Assembly: GCA_029891345.1 (NCBI GenBank)
Contig: CM056994.1
Span: 143,862,457 to 143,926,456, forward strand
DNA from: Dryococelus australis
Taxonomy: Eukaryota; Arthropoda; Insecta; Phasmatodea; Phasmatidae
Length of the DNA stretch: 64,000 nt
Direction of reading: 5' to 3'
Shown: piece after piece, positions 1-11,613 of the stretch
Position numbering within the stretch: position 1 is the first letter of the stretch
Layout of the letters: every line of letters begins with the position of its first letter
Position numbers and translations under genes: made by a program
Notes under the pieces: generated by a model
What the model saw: only the letters and a program-made list of their open reading frames with translations
Databases searched by the model: none
Told to the model about the DNA's origin: nothing

Positions 1-1864
1 TAATCATAAATATATGCACCAAAGAACCCAGCCAACTAACCTACTTAGGGTAACTTCCACAACATATATACACTCACAATCTTCTGTCCAGACAGTGAGA
101 ATATTCAACATAATACTTGAAACGATACGCAAATTTCGAGTATACACATACTTATTCTACAAAATACCACTGCTGTGATGTGTACTTGCATATAAGATAT
201 TTATTTAATATTGAAATGTTATTTTACATGTTACGTAGGGTACACGCAGCCAGCTTATGCTCGAATGAAAATATGTTTATAGTCTTACTGTTTTTTTTTA
301 TGTTCTTAAGTGTGGGATACTATGCAAATCAGCTTAAGTTGGCAATATCAGCTAATATCACTTAGTCTATAGACTTAAGGAATGCACCCGTATTAATTTC
401 ATATGAATGTACGTAAAATTAGAATTTGTAACTGACAATGAATTGGAATGGTGAACGGAGGCTCTGTTCTCCATCTTGTCTTTATTGGGTCCTTATTGTA
501 GCCGGCCAGGACGGCCTGAGCTCAGTTTAAAAGGCTAATATTAAGTATGTAAAGTAAATTAACCCCAACGGAAATGTTACGGTCAGTGGTTTTGAACATA
601 GGCGTATGTGTTAAATGCCAATAAAGGTAGCGGAGTGCTATTTCAGCTAATATACAGCAGCTGAATACGGTATTGTGTATGGTCACTTACATTGACATTT
701 ACGCAGCGGTGATTTGGAATCGATTGTAAAATATAGCTGCATTCAACTAATAATATTTCCCTGGCTTGTCGCACATGCCTTGAGTAGTGTGTTTAATTTT
801 GCTCTACTGACTAATGTATAGCTAGCCAGGGTAATTAAAGTAGAGTAATCAGAGACATAGAGCTAAGTCAGTCATCTACGGAGGTGCGAGAACAAGTGTT
901 AATTTGTGTTAAACTATATATTTTACACTACAAGATATTTTATTTTTAAATACGTAGGTGAGGCACACCAGAAAGACTATGTTTTAATTTACTACACTTG
1001 CTTGCATAACTATTATTTTTAGCAGACATAGGGAGGTGTATTCATTTAAATTTTATTGGTCAGCGGCTGCGTGTATATTTCCTCGTGTTTGTCGTACACA
1101 GCTTTAAGGTCAAGGTCTGGCGTCATATGAATGGAATATTTTAGTCCATCAAATTTGACACTTCACCATTGAACAGATATTCTGATTTAAATGCTACACA
1201 GATTGTCAATTAATTTGTATCCCTCTTGTGTTCGGTTGAAAGTAACACGTGTATAGCTGTTTTAAGGAGCTGAATGCTGTCCGGAACAGGTTTCCTGGCA
1301 TATGTCTGCTGAATAGTCAGTTACGTGTATGCGATTATGTTAAGTGCAATTAGCTTACAATTTGATTGTTAATGTGTCCTTAGCTATAGCCATTTTGCAA
1401 ACAGTTGCAGTGTGTATGGTGTTGGCCTATGCTTATTAAAGGACCTATGTGCAAAAGTATACCTTTGTTTTCACACACTCCTACACACGCTTACTAGTCA
1501 GCTGTAAGCTGCTGTTAGCTCTATGAGTAATCGAACCGAAACTAAGGAAACATTTCAGCACCCACACTACTACAGAGATTTAGATAAATTCTTTTCACAG
1601 TCGTTTGAAAACTACAAATGTTTGTTAAGTTAAAATCTTCCCACAGAAATCCTAAACGAGGAAGAAAATTCACATAATATTTTTTCCAACATAATTGTAA
1701 AGGGTTTGAATGTAATCAACATTTATGCTATTTTATATCTGAAGAATAGTATAATTTTATCTAATTATGTGCTATTTTGGGCGTAAAAACTTTATTCTAT
1801 GATATTCTTATTATTTATAAAATCGCCCTTCAAAACAATTTTTGTAGTTGTACTGTTCAGTGAA

Positions 1865-1865
<1 letters not shown>
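1..1865. other. AT-rich sequence, no gene recognised
   Basis: No open frame here has recognisable protein features, and no repeat matching other parts of the window was seen. A short GC-rich patch with partial dyad symmetry (gccggccaggacggcc, near 500-515) stands out. A lone AAGGTCAAGGTC motif occurs near 1105-1120. Confidence 0.5.

Positions 1866-1934
<69 letters not shown>
1866..1934. repeat. (TA)n microsatellite
   Basis: About 34 uninterrupted TA dinucleotides. The long Ile/Tyr open frames that cross it on both strands are a by-product of the repeat. Confidence 0.97.
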
Positions 1935-2784
1935 CAGAAACATGTGGTTTCGCGGAAATCAAAACGATATTGTTATCTTTAACGTTGGTAGCCAGCAACA
2001 TTGCATTTTATTGTCTTTCTTGGAGCAGACAAAAACAGACGAGTCTTTTTCCATTTCCTCAAGTGTTTCCTGTATTCCATAGTAAGTCTGCGTTTATAGA
2101 GGATCGGCGGATAGAGCGTTGCGTGTAGCAGAGAGGGCAGTAGAGAGTGTGTAGTGTTTATATTGGAGAGGTGAGGAACGCGGAGAGCAGCGCGGTCGGA
2201 GAAGCGAGGTATTCCGACATACACCCGACAACTGCCGACGTAAGAACTACAGCCGCTACCGCAGTAGGAATGTCCATCCTATGAATACTGACAGAACAGA
2301 AAACGGTCAATTCAGCCGACTATATTGTGGAATATCAGTTGTGACATTTGATTACATCCGGCAAATCGTAGAATAGTGAATAAACATTAGATGGCCAAAT
2401 TTGTACACAATCCAACAGAGGTGAAGAAACAATTACTTATTACAATAAGATAAGTTTCCTTTTCTGAACTCATAATTATTACATTTTTATATGTGATAAA
2501 TATATTTCAATGTAAACATTTGGGAAAAAAAACTGAAGCTAAAGCGATGAAAGTAAGTTTAATTTCAATATTCTTACACACTTGTTATTTTAGCGTATTC
2601 GCAGTTTCTTCGCACTTTTTGAATAGAACTTTTCAAAATTCATTTCATATATGTTGTGTTTATTTCCCATACATGCCGTTTATCATTGGCATTTTATACT
2701 TGTTTTAACATTAAAGCAGCTTATTTTTGGTTAGTTTGAACTTGTAGCATTTTCCCTCAATTTTATAAGATGCGCCGCACAAAT

Positions 2785-4158
2785 AAAAAATGGTTACTTG
2801 TCATATTTTTGGAATCAATTGACAGATTCCTACTAAATTTGACAAACAAATAGTACTGCATCAGGTGGCGTAAACTAGTATATTTTATGTGGGTGAGGCA
2901 CTTATATAAAATGTTATATCAATATTAATTTTTACGTCAGTATATTTTACTAACGAGACATGTTCCAAATAACCTTGTATGCTAGCAGTACATATCTAAA
3001 ACATCCAATTGTTCTATAAAGAGCCTTATTTCTCTGCTTCATTGTTAGATAGCCTTACGAATAAAAAAAAATAAAATTTTTATCTCATATCTCGGGAAGC
3101 AATCAACGCATTGTTACCAAATTTGGCGAAAAGTTGTATTGTGGTGGGCCATTAAAGTAAATGTATATTTTATGTATGACACGCTTATTTTTAGAATGGC
3201 AGCTATAAAATAATTTTAATTTAGTGTAATATGTCTACGAAACTATGTCATCTATTTTAACTTAACCTTACAGACTGGCAGTATACATTCACCGAATGTG
3301 CTTACACATAATTATTTTGTCCTCCCTTTTTGAAGTTGTCACATGAAAATAATAGTGGTTTTTAACCATATCTTGAGGAAAAATAGACCGATTCCCACCA
3401 AATATTACACGCAAGTAGTGCTACATTATGGAATGTAAACTGGCAAGTTTGAGGTGCTACAGATATTTTTTGTTGGTGTTAATTTTAGTAATTAATTAAG
3501 TATATTGTTTTTACGAAAAATTAAACAAAATTCAACCAAATTTTGTACACTAACAGTATTTATTAGAAGCACAAATTATACGCACAGAAAAACAATTTTT
3601 CGAATCCATTTTCAAAAGAGAGTCAGTTTAAAAATCTAACATTTTGCCGTGTTTTTGGAACAGTTCACCTAATATTCATCAAATTTTACACACCATAAAT
3701 ACTACAGAACTATATGCAAACTTTCACAAATTATGTGGGTCACACAACAATGTTAAAAACAGTGAATTCATAAAGTATTTATTTAAGTTTGCCACAAATG
3801 TTAAATAATTTAACCTAATTCAACTTAAATTTATATATATATATGTACAGTCTGTATAAGAAGAATTGTATACACAGCCCCTTTTTTAGGCTGTTTTGTA
3901 ACATAGCTTGAAATAAGAAAATACAATTTTTATGCCATATCGCAGAGGTAAATCTACCGATTCCTACCGAATTCTTCACACAAATAGCCTTATTAGGTCA
4001 CGCAATTTTAGAAGTATTAAGAGGCTCAGTCAGTCATTTTATAAATTACAATGTATAAATATTTTCAGTTAGTAAACATTATCATTTGGAATATTAGACT
4101 AAAGAAGATGGTCCAAATCCGACCTCCGTTATACAGTTGTTTGCACATTAGCTTAGTG
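2785..4158 (+). repeat. Degenerate ~285-bp tandem array, copy 1
   Basis: Five diverged units can be followed, with landmarks near 2810, 3090, 3370, 3650 and 3940. Each unit has the same order: a 'caTATcTCGgGaAac' block, 'ccgattcctaCCAAATtt', 'cacacaaGTAGTactac', and then 'ggcacttattttagaatggCAGCTATaaaa'. The same array recurs at 20.6-27.05 kb. Its downstream tail (4100-4164) continues at 7972-8060 on the far side of an inserted element. There is no coding capacity. Confidence 0.7.
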
Positions 4159-4164
4159 CATGAG
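4159..4164 (+). repeat. Left target-site duplication (CATGAG)
   Basis: Six bases directly before the AG terminus of the element at 4165. They match the six bases after its other end (TATGAG, 7972-7977) at 5 of 6 positions. A related, uninterrupted sequence at 27.38 kb has CACGAG once at the same place. Confidence 0.75.
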
Positions 4165-4635
4165 AGTAGTATATAGGTGTAGTATATAATAGGACATTCC
4201 CATTTTTGTCCTAAAATCCACGGTTATTAATCTTTTATTCCCTTAATTTACCATATATTTCCCAACAATTTCAAGTTTTTTTCCTCGAATTTCAAGCAAA
4301 AGTACTCTTAGAAAAGTCTCAAAAATGGTTAATAATGCCAAAAAAAAAAAAACCACCAAAGTATCTTTTAAAATCCCCCAAATAAAAATTATACAAAAAT
4401 CCCGCTTAAATAGTGAACATCATAGTTCGCGCAAAAATGAAGCAAATTCAGTCGATTACGCATCAAATTAACCAAATTTAGACCAAAAATGTAAGCTAAG
4501 TCATAAAGGTACGAAAGAAATCTTGCTTTCTTTCTACTACTAGTTTCAAATACTTTTTTTAACAACTTAATTTGATATATTTTTTCTATATTTTGTACAA
4601 ATTTTGTTCACTTTTGTCTTAATTTTTACTGTAAT
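4165..4635 (+). repeat. Left inverted terminal repeat
   Basis: Aligns as an imperfect inverted repeat with 7527-7971 along its whole length. Examples of shared stretches are 'ccctTAATTTACCAT', 'CCCAAATAAAAATTA.ACAAAAATCCCGCT' and 'TTCACTTTTGTC' at the inner edge. Small insertions (for example a poly-A run near 4340) distinguish the arms. Confidence 0.85.
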
Positions 4636-4650
4636 GTTCCGACTACTTTT

Positions 4651-6940
4651 TTGAAGTGTAATAGAAAATGGCGTACTCTTAAATTGAAGGCGAAACTAAG
4701 ATATCTACCACTAATAAAAAGTATTCCGTTTCCGAATTACTCGGAAGAAAAATTAAACCTAATAACGAAAGATTTGGGTTGTGGCTACTTACAGAAAATT
4801 AAAATAATAATGATAATTTATTTACAAATATTGGAGATATATGCTATAAACATGGAGAGAGAAAGCTGGGAGGAATAATACCTATTACAGATATTTTTTG
4901 CGATAATATTATGGTTGTTAAGGTAACAGGTTTTATACATTGCGAAGGAAATCTAGAGACGAATATTTTTTGAGTGAAGAAGGATGCAAGTGGTTCTTTT
5001 AACAGTATTCTTAAAATTATATTTACTGAATATAAACTGGCGAAAAATGGAGTTAAAGCGAAAATACCCTTTCTATAGACAGAGATATAAGAACTATAAA
5101 TGAGGTTTAACCAACTACAAGCACAGAAATATAAATTATATGGCAGAAATATATAAATCCTGTCGCTTTGATTACAAGATAGAACTAGCATGTGTTAAGC
5201 TAGATATACTTTTAAAAGAGATACCAGAGATATTACAAACTCTAAAAAAAGAACAGTACTCTTTATTAAGTATGGATATAAGACATGATTTTGCAGGTAT
5301 TTTTAATAAAGAAGATGTGGGTACCTACGTAATAAATAATTTTAGTTTAAGAATGAAAGGAAATTTTAAGAAGTGCTGTAATGTAATTATAGACAGTAAA
5401 AGAACGGCTAGAAAATATTTTATAACATGGATAAATTCTAATTCAAGAGTAAAGATTTATAATATTTTTTCCCCCTCCAAATAACAATCTTGGAGTAAAC
5501 AAGCAACTTGGAAACCGTATTACAGATACTATAAACTGTACAGATAAACAACTAAAATAACATTTGCATATAATTTAGCAAAAGATAATGGTATAACGAG
5601 ATTAGAAGCTACTATTTATAATTATGCAAACAAAGACTTCCAACAATTAAAAGAGTTCGATCTAATAAAATATTGTGTAGAATAAATGGAAAATAATAAA
5701 ACACATTTCCAAAATGCTGCTTTTTATTCTACCCCATTTTACATGATGTGGAATAAACTAACAAACACTTTACAAAATAGCTGTATTGTTTAAAAGACTT
5801 ATTACAATATGTTTATTGGGGGAAAAAGAATACTAAAAAAAAAAGAGCAACACAAGTTAAGTTACCAGAAAGAACAGAAGACAGACGTAAATTAATAAAT
5901 TATGTGTTATGGGCTTTACGTTTTAATTATCTGCCCAGTAATTATTTAGGAATTACAGAAGATATGGAGAAAGCAAAATTTTTATCTATTATCCACAAAT
6001 GTTACATTAAAGCTGGAGAAACAAATTTTTCTAATTCCAATACACTGTTTTCTCTAATACTTAAGGATATATTTATATCGAAAATACAGGGTTGATTAAA
6101 ACTAAAAATCTTATACGAGTATTTTTACGAAAGAGGACTAATATCACCTAAAAACCCTTTCTTATACTATTACAGAAATAAATATTCTTAATATTTCTTA
6201 TTTGCTGTCTACTAAGAAAAGAGAACAAGAAGTATAATACATTTATATTAAAAAAAGAATATAAGAATATTTAGAGAAAACTAGAAGTATACAAGAAGAA
6301 TATAAAAGAGTGCAAGAGAAAGAATAAAAAATTAAAGAAACTAAACAAGAATTCGTTAATTATTTTAACAAATACTGGAAGGATTTAGATATAAAAAGCT
6401 GATATAAATAATTGCATTTGGGGTAAATGGTAACGGAAAATACGCCTGTGTAGGTGCACTTTGCGAAAATAATGGAGTTAAATATGTTTATTGCATCAAA
6501 GGTATATTAAAAATAGTTCCATAGAAATTAGTAGTAATAGAGAGTAATAAATAAAAGGGGTTGGTTTTTAAAGCATACAATGGTTAAGAAATAATTTATT
6601 ATTCAACAGAATTCCATTTATGGAAATAAAAACTAATGGAAAAAATATTTTAATGGTAATACGTAGCCAAATGTAGATATATTTAGAGTTATAGGTGACT
6701 TAGGAGAGTTACAATATAACAAAAAATTAAAAGAAGAAATAGTAAATACAAAAATTGGAGACCTAATTGTCGTAGACCTAAAAGTCGTAGAATGTAGGAG
6801 ATTGGAATCATTAGAAGAAGGAATGGATATTTTGTTATATCCAATATATCCAGAGCAAATTATATAGGTAGAGAGAAAGACAAATATTAAAATTCTAAAA
6901 TCTTGCAGATTGTTATACATTAAATTATTGGTTAGATAAA
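4651..6940 (+). pseudogene. Decayed coding region of the small Polinton-ended element, function unknown
   Basis: Successive open pieces lie on the plus strand: 4651-4878, ~4870-4970, 5140-5484, ~5480-5690, ~5690-5800, 5904-6095, ~6240-6400, ~6420-6540 and ~6600-6940. They alternate between frames with few stops in each piece, as expected of a once continuous frame of roughly 600-750 codons broken by stops and indels. The composition is Lys/Ile/Asn/Tyr-rich. The 5140-5484 piece ends with a segment reading RVKIYNIF. About 45 codons later a segment reads GITRLEATIYNY. The pairing of a 'K-Y-N' strand with an 'R-L-E' strand is reminiscent of some replication-initiator proteins, but it is far too short to assign. 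I see no PolB motifs, no DDE integrase and no Walker A motif. The inverted repeats flank it on both sides. Confidence 0.5.
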
Positions 6941-7019
6941 GAAGTTAAAATATTGATTTAAATTTTAAAATAAAAGTTAAATTGTATAGGTTGAAAACTA
7001 CTCAAAATAATAATGAAGA

Positions 7020-7300
7020 GAGATTAATATTTGTTGCCTAATTATTATACATTAATATTTGTAACTTGAAAGTTTTCTGGTACAATTTTATTATTTTCTT
7101 TAATGTAATATAACATCTATTTTGGATATCTGCTATTTATTCCAACTAAACTTTCAGTATTTTTGTTTGTATAATATTTTCCAAAAACATATATAGGACG
7201 AATAATTTTTCTATCTTCTGCGAGTAAATGTGGTACACATTATAGCCAACATAACTAAACAACAATGACCAAAATTCTTTTTCCGTTATATATATATATA
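7020..7300 (-). pseudogene. Convergent minus-strand coding remnant, unknown
   Basis: Read on the minus strand, about 65 codons are almost open here. They include RKIIRPIYVFGKYYTNKN and, after a frame change at the upstream side, a preceding piece ending near 7300. The piece ends shortly before the plus-strand remnant, so the two genes faced each other tail to tail. No family was recognised. It may instead be part of a longer gene whose 5' part was deleted. Confidence 0.35.
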
Positions 7301-7526
7301 TATGTACTCAAAATTTTTTCCCAATGCACTATATCTTTGGGGACTGTTAACTTTTAAATTTAATAGCTAACAAGTATTTTAAAATAAAGTAACTTTAAAA
7401 TATAGAATATTTTAAGTAAATATATTGTGTATTAGTAAATTTCTATGTTTAAAAATGGATAAACGAGAATTAAACTACAAGATGTTAGCTTTGTTTTACA
7501 GCAATAAGAATCATTGCCATGATACC

Positions 7527-7971
7527 TGAGAAAAATTTACGACAAAAGTGAAAAAAAATTATTACAAAATGTATTTAAAAAATTTAAAATAATCGAAATG
7601 TTTAATAAAGTAGTTGAATTTGGGCAGTAGAAAGAAGTAAGGTTTATTTCGTACCTATATTACTTAGCTTGCCTTTTTGGTCAACATTTGGTTAATTTGT
7701 TGCATAATCGAATGATTTTGCTTATTTTTGCACTATTTGAGCGGGATTTTTGTGTAATTTTTATTTGGGACATTTGTCATGATTTTTTAGTCAGACTGTT
7801 GGCATTTTTAGCCATTTTGAGACTGTTCTGAGAGTTTTTTGTTTGACATTCGAGGAAAAAAGCATGAAATCGATGGAAACTAGATGGTAAATTAAGGGAG
7901 AAAAAAAAGATGAAAAATAGTGGGTTTTAGGGCAAACATTGTAATTGTCCTCAATACACCCATATACTACT
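7527..7971 (-). repeat. Right inverted terminal repeat
   Basis: Inverted counterpart of 4165-4635. It ends ...ACACCCATATACTACT at 7971, directly followed by TATGAG. Confidence 0.85.
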
Positions 7972-7977
7972 TATGAG
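7972..7977 (+). repeat. Right target-site duplication (TATGAG)
   Basis: Partner of CATGAG at 4159-4164. After it, the interrupted host repeat resumes (gttatctgtgTTCGAGTtctggg...), which aligns with 27385-27470. Confidence 0.75.
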
Positions 7978-8065
7978 GTTATCTGTGTTCGAGTTCTGGG
8001 TAAGGCATGTGAGTATTTGTAATTGTCTCACTACTATTTTTTAAGTTTCTGGTTTTACTTATTAT
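7978..8065 (+). repeat. Resumed tail of array copy 1
   Basis: Aligns with 27385-27470: a TTCGAGTTC / TTGAGTCCC box, a 'ggcatgtgagtatttgtaattgt' stretch and a final 'gtttctggtt'. The tail has a tRNA box-B-like sequence and may itself be SINE-derived. Confidence 0.6.
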
Positions 8066-8368
8066 GATTATGCTGTCAAAATGAATGCAATTACTATCTA
8101 TAACCTCAGTTATTAGAATTTATTTTTAAATTTATTTTAGCAATATGAGGAAAGTTCATTAGTTAAGTCAGTAATAGTTTGTAATATTTAACGGTCATTT
8201 AAACAATGTGTATCTAATAAGACGAATATATTTGTAAAACTAATAAAAAATATTATCTTAAATGTGATTTTTTACTTTTGTAATACTGTTTTATGACATA
8301 ACATGAACATGCAGTATTTCGTTCCTTTTTTAAATATTTAACTTCTTTTTCACATATTTATCATAACA

Positions 8369-8604
8369 GGGCCTAGATGGCTTAGCGGTTAGCTTGCTCC
8401 CCTCCCACTAAGTCGAACCGGGTTCAATACACGGCCGGGTCACTCCGGACTTTCACATGTAGTAATCGTGCCGGACGATGCCTCCTGCTCAGCGGATTTT
8501 CTCGGAGATTTCCTTTTTCTCCCGACCTTTATATCGGTGCAGCTCCATACTCACCTGAATATCCCTCATAGGCTCTCAAGACCTCGCTGTTAAGATCCCC
8601 AAAA
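8369..8604 (+). mobile_element. tRNA-derived SINE
   Basis: The 5' part resembles a tRNA gene, with a box A-like TGGCTTAGCGGTTAGC and a box B-like GGGTTCAATAC 30-odd bases later. It is followed by a tRNA-unrelated body containing 'gtgccggacgatgcc', 'gattttctcggagatttcc' and 'ctctcaagacctcgctgttaa'. A second copy of the same family, inverted, lies at 24569-24796 and shares both parts, which establishes a dispersed repeat. No protein is encoded. Confidence 0.85.
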
Positions 8605-8825
8605 ATCGCTTCATTCACTCTTCATTATAGCACTATAGTTTAATATTTAAATTACATTGCACGTGGTGAATTGAGTACGCTCATACGTAGCACCTACTAT
8701 TTGGGTTAACAATCTTAGCATTATTAATTAAACTAAAATATAATTGAAAGGGTATGCAATTTAAAACTAGATTCTCTCAAATAACAATTCTAGTGCATAT
8801 ATGTTCTCCCTCTCATCTAACATTG

Positions 8826-8935
8826 GCTTGGTAGCTCAGTTTTTCTAACTGATAATGGTCTAAAAAAGGGGGTGGTTATGATGTGAATTTAATCCTGACC
8901 ACCCACGAGAAAATTTAAAAAAAGTTTTTTTTTTT
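8826..8935 (+). mobile_element. Possible tRNA-like SINE fragment
   Basis: Contains a box A-like TGGTAGCTCAGT and, ~45 bases on, a box B-like GAATTTAATCC, followed by an A-rich tail and a T run. The stem pairing expected of a working tRNA is not evident, so a degenerate SINE or tRNA pseudogene is more likely. Confidence 0.35.
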
Positions 8936-9239
8936 AATTACGTTAATTTGCGGAATTTTCTTAGCGTCTATCGAAGATATGTTTATTTCTGGTAATGATT
9001 TGGCTCAATTCTATAAAACAATATTTAGGCCTTCGTCGCACACAGTTGTTCTTCACTTTTTCAATCATTGAATCTTTTTCACATTACTGATTCAAACAGT
9101 GAAATTGTTTTATTGAAACATCTGGTGGTTTCCAGCTGATTCTGAATGGAGACATTTTCCAATTGGATTACTACTCAATTATCACTATTGCTAGATTAAC
9201 CACGGTACATGCTATTCAGTACTAATGTGTTTATTTTCC

Positions 9240-9662
9240 TTAAATAGAAGACCATATTTGCTTTGTTTCTGATAAGAGCCAGTCCTTTTCTATGTTTACT
9301 GTTTCAGTTCTGCAGAACTTCGCTAATGCTTCGGAATCGATGAGTACAATGTCGACCTTGGTAACGACACGGCAGGTAGTTTTTGACAAATTTGATCGGT
9401 AGTCAGCTTGCAATGTCCCCTGGTTACGTTCCCTGGTACTAGGCAATTTGAAGTACTTGAGTGATAAGTAATTTGCTTCGTTCCAGACGTGGTAGAATAT
9501 ACGCTTGAAGCTAAGAGTATTTACATTATCTGGCCTAGAGGCTTTCTCAGTAATACGCAGCGTGGGCTTCAAAATAAAGTCTTGGGATTTAACTTTATCA
9601 AATAAGTGGCTCAAACGAGAGCAACTACTCAGTCGGGTTTGCACAAAACTCGTGGCTAGCAT
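9240..9662 (-). CDS. Open frame downstream of integrase, unknown
   Basis: A 140-codon open frame on the same strand as the Ty3/gypsy element and directly downstream of its integrase end. It is one of the longest open frames in the window and more open than the rest of the element. I see no signal peptide, no long hydrophobic segment and no Cys pattern that would support an envelope protein. It could be a 3' accessory frame, part of a different insertion, or chance. A 139-codon plus-strand frame (9505-9924) overlaps it and looks like a shadow. Confidence 0.25.
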   Translation of the reverse strand: MLATSFVQTRLSSCSRLSHLFDKVKSQDFILKPTLRITEKASRPDNVNTLSFKRIFYHVWNEANYLSLKYFKLPSTRERNQGTLQADYRSNLSKTTCRVVTKVDIVLIDSEALAKFCRTETVNIEKDWLLSETKQIWSSI

Positions 9663-9754
9663 AGAAAAACAAATCCTCAGACCAAGTATTCACAAACTAT
9701 CAACATTACTGCCTCTCATTAGCTTGTGTACAACTGCGGTAACTTTGCTTCGCT

Positions 9755-10900
9755 TTTCACTGCCAATCATTCCAGGTGAATGCAGTACTCTTTCCCTCAC
9801 GAGTACGGTACACTCTCAAGTTTACCAGGTTATGTCTGACTATGACTTCATCCGTTCCTGGGATTATCAGCTCATAGTAATTGCGGTGATCCTCGGGTTT
9901 CACTTCAACTGTCCCAGAATATAAAGGCATAGATTATCCCACTAATAAATGGTCGTAATGTTTACTCAGCCCAACAACTCATGTTAGGGCCAACTGTCCT
10001 GGCTGCAGCTTATTAATTCGAGACTTCTTAGTGTACCTTGCACATTTCTTTGCGGCTAAATGCAGTCTTACCAATGTTGTAATTTCTTGCCTTAAATTCT
10101 CCGTTTGTTATTCATCGCCTTCTGGTATTCTCTGAGGTTGTGGTAAGTCAATAGGGTCGTTGATCGCCGATCGCTGGCAGGTCAGGGTTTCCCAAGGGGT
10201 ACACTTCATACTTTTATGGATTGTGTGGTTAAACTAAAACTCTAAAAGTGGGATTTTAACCCCCAAGTTTTGTTGCGCTGTTGGACAAAATATTCGCAGT
10301 GAAAACTTTCATTCTTGTTTCGACGGGACTTCCCTGAGGGTGCCGGGAAGCAGACGTAGTCGGAATAACACCTTTACCTTTTAAGCTATTTAGCCACAAA
10401 TGTCCGGTAAACTGCGTACCTTTATCTGATAGTACGCAAACAGACTTGCCTACCTCTTTGATAAATGATTCCAGCTTGCTTACAACCATTTTGGCGTTCG
10501 CCTGTACTATAGCATAAAGCTTGGTTTACTTCGTAAACACATCCATAATTACAAACATGTACGTAACTCCAGCTTTTGATCGTGGTAACCGGCCAAACAG
10601 ATCCACGGATACCAAGTCTAATGGATTCTCTGGATTAATAGGTTGGACCTCTCCCATGAAATTTTCCTGTGGGTGTTTACATTTTTGACATAGATCGCAA
10701 TCACGCACTGTAACAGTGACTGACTCTAATATTATTTTCCAATGTAACTGTTTTCGTAGGGCTTCATACGGTTTTTCTGATACCAATATGGTCAACCAGC
10801 TCAAGTGTGCAAATAATAAATTTTTCCTGAAGCTTTTCTGGTACAGCAACTTTCCATTCAGCTTCGAATTGGGTCTTATGTTAACTATGCTGACATAAAA
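9755..10900 (-). pseudogene. Ty3/gypsy integrase remnant
   Basis: Integrase catalyses insertion of the cDNA copy. From the N-terminal side there is a partly preserved zinc-binding region including DCDLCQKCKH (~10690). Next is the first catalytic Asp in VSVDLFGRLPRSKAG (~10590), then the second Asp in LSDKGTQFTG (~10410), and the Glu in HPQGSPVETRMKVF (~10310). Together these give the D,D-35-E layout. A C-terminal segment near 9770-10060 (for example NYYELIIPGTDEVIVRHNL) resembles the variable integrase tail. At least three frames are used and several stops intervene, so it is not functional. Confidence 0.8.
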
Positions 10901-11131
10901 CTCCGTCAGTACTCATGGAAAAATGAATTTTTCACTGGATGCTTGGCTGGTACATCACGCAGCTTATTCACCATCGTATTGCATAACTTATCAGCTGTCT
11001 GGTCTGCTAAAATCTTAGCAATAATTGCCTTTGACAAGCACATCAATTCTAATTATTTTGAAGTTATTGCAATTTGAAATTCGTTAGTCTTCTTGCTCGT
11101 TGTCCCTGGTATTCCATATGGTATGCGACTG

Positions 11132-11600
11132 TTAGTCAGCTGCGATGTTATCGCTCCCTTTAATATGTCGGAAGCCCAGATCAAACTCTTGTACTAGAAG
11201 AGACAATCTTGTTAGGCGACTACTGAAAATACATTCAGTTCTTAGAATTACTGAAGCCTGGTGATCTGTCTGTAGTACAACACGTTCGTCTAATAATATA
11301 TTTCGAAAATGCTGAAGCGCCCATGCTACTTCTAGCATTTCTCGTTCTATAACCGTGTAGTTCTTTCGGCTTTATTGAGCATCCTGCTCTCCATGGCGAC
11401 CATCTTGTCCACACCATCGGCGCTTAGCTGAGCGAGTTTCACCACTAATGCATAATTACATGTGTCTGTGTATAAATAGTACATGACAGCTTGTACGGGG
11501 AGATGTATTACGTGTTCATGCAGAAACAATTCCTTGGTAGCATCTAAAGCTTTTTGTTTTTCTGGGGTCCAATTCCAGGTCGCATCTTTCTTTAACAAAT
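11132..11600 (-). pseudogene. Ty3/gypsy RNase H remnant
   Basis: RNase H removes the RNA strand of the cDNA hybrid. The N-terminal part includes WTPEKQKALDATKELF and YLYTDTCNYALVVKLAQLS, the first acidic strand (YTD; Ty3 elements usually have a TDAS-type segment). After a frame change near 11345, the ...MLEVAWALQHFRNILL, VLQTDHQAS and FRHIKGSDNIAAD segments follow, carrying the usual Glu, Asp and Asp positions. It lies directly downstream of the RT remnant and upstream of the integrase remnant. Confidence 0.8.
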
Positions 11601-11613
11601 CGAATAGCGGTTT

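Larger units (their letters stand above)
4165..7971. mobile_element. Compact Polinton-ended element (3.8 kb)
   Basis: The element begins AGTAGTATATAGGTGTA and ends with the inverted counterpart TACACCCATATACTACT, giving AG...CT termini. Its inverted terminal repeats are about 470 and 445 bp, and it is flanked by a near-perfect 6-bp duplication. AG termini, long inverted repeats and 6-bp duplications are the structural hallmarks of Polinton/Maverick elements, but those are usually 15-20 kb and encode PolB, integrase, ATPase and protease. Here the ~2.9-kb interior holds only a decayed plus-strand coding region and a shorter convergent minus-strand one, neither recognised. It could be a deletion derivative, or a separate small lineage that shares the ends. 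The boundaries are backed by an uninterrupted paralogous site at 27.30-27.48 kb. It is inserted in the tail of the 285-bp array. Confidence 0.75.

Noticed and set aside
1792..2128. Overlapping Ile/Tyr-rich open frames on both strands
   Set aside because: They exist only because they run through a TA microsatellite.
8826..8935. A functional tRNA gene
   Set aside because: Box-like sequences are present but no acceptor stem or clean anticodon arm can be drawn; a degenerate SINE is more likely.
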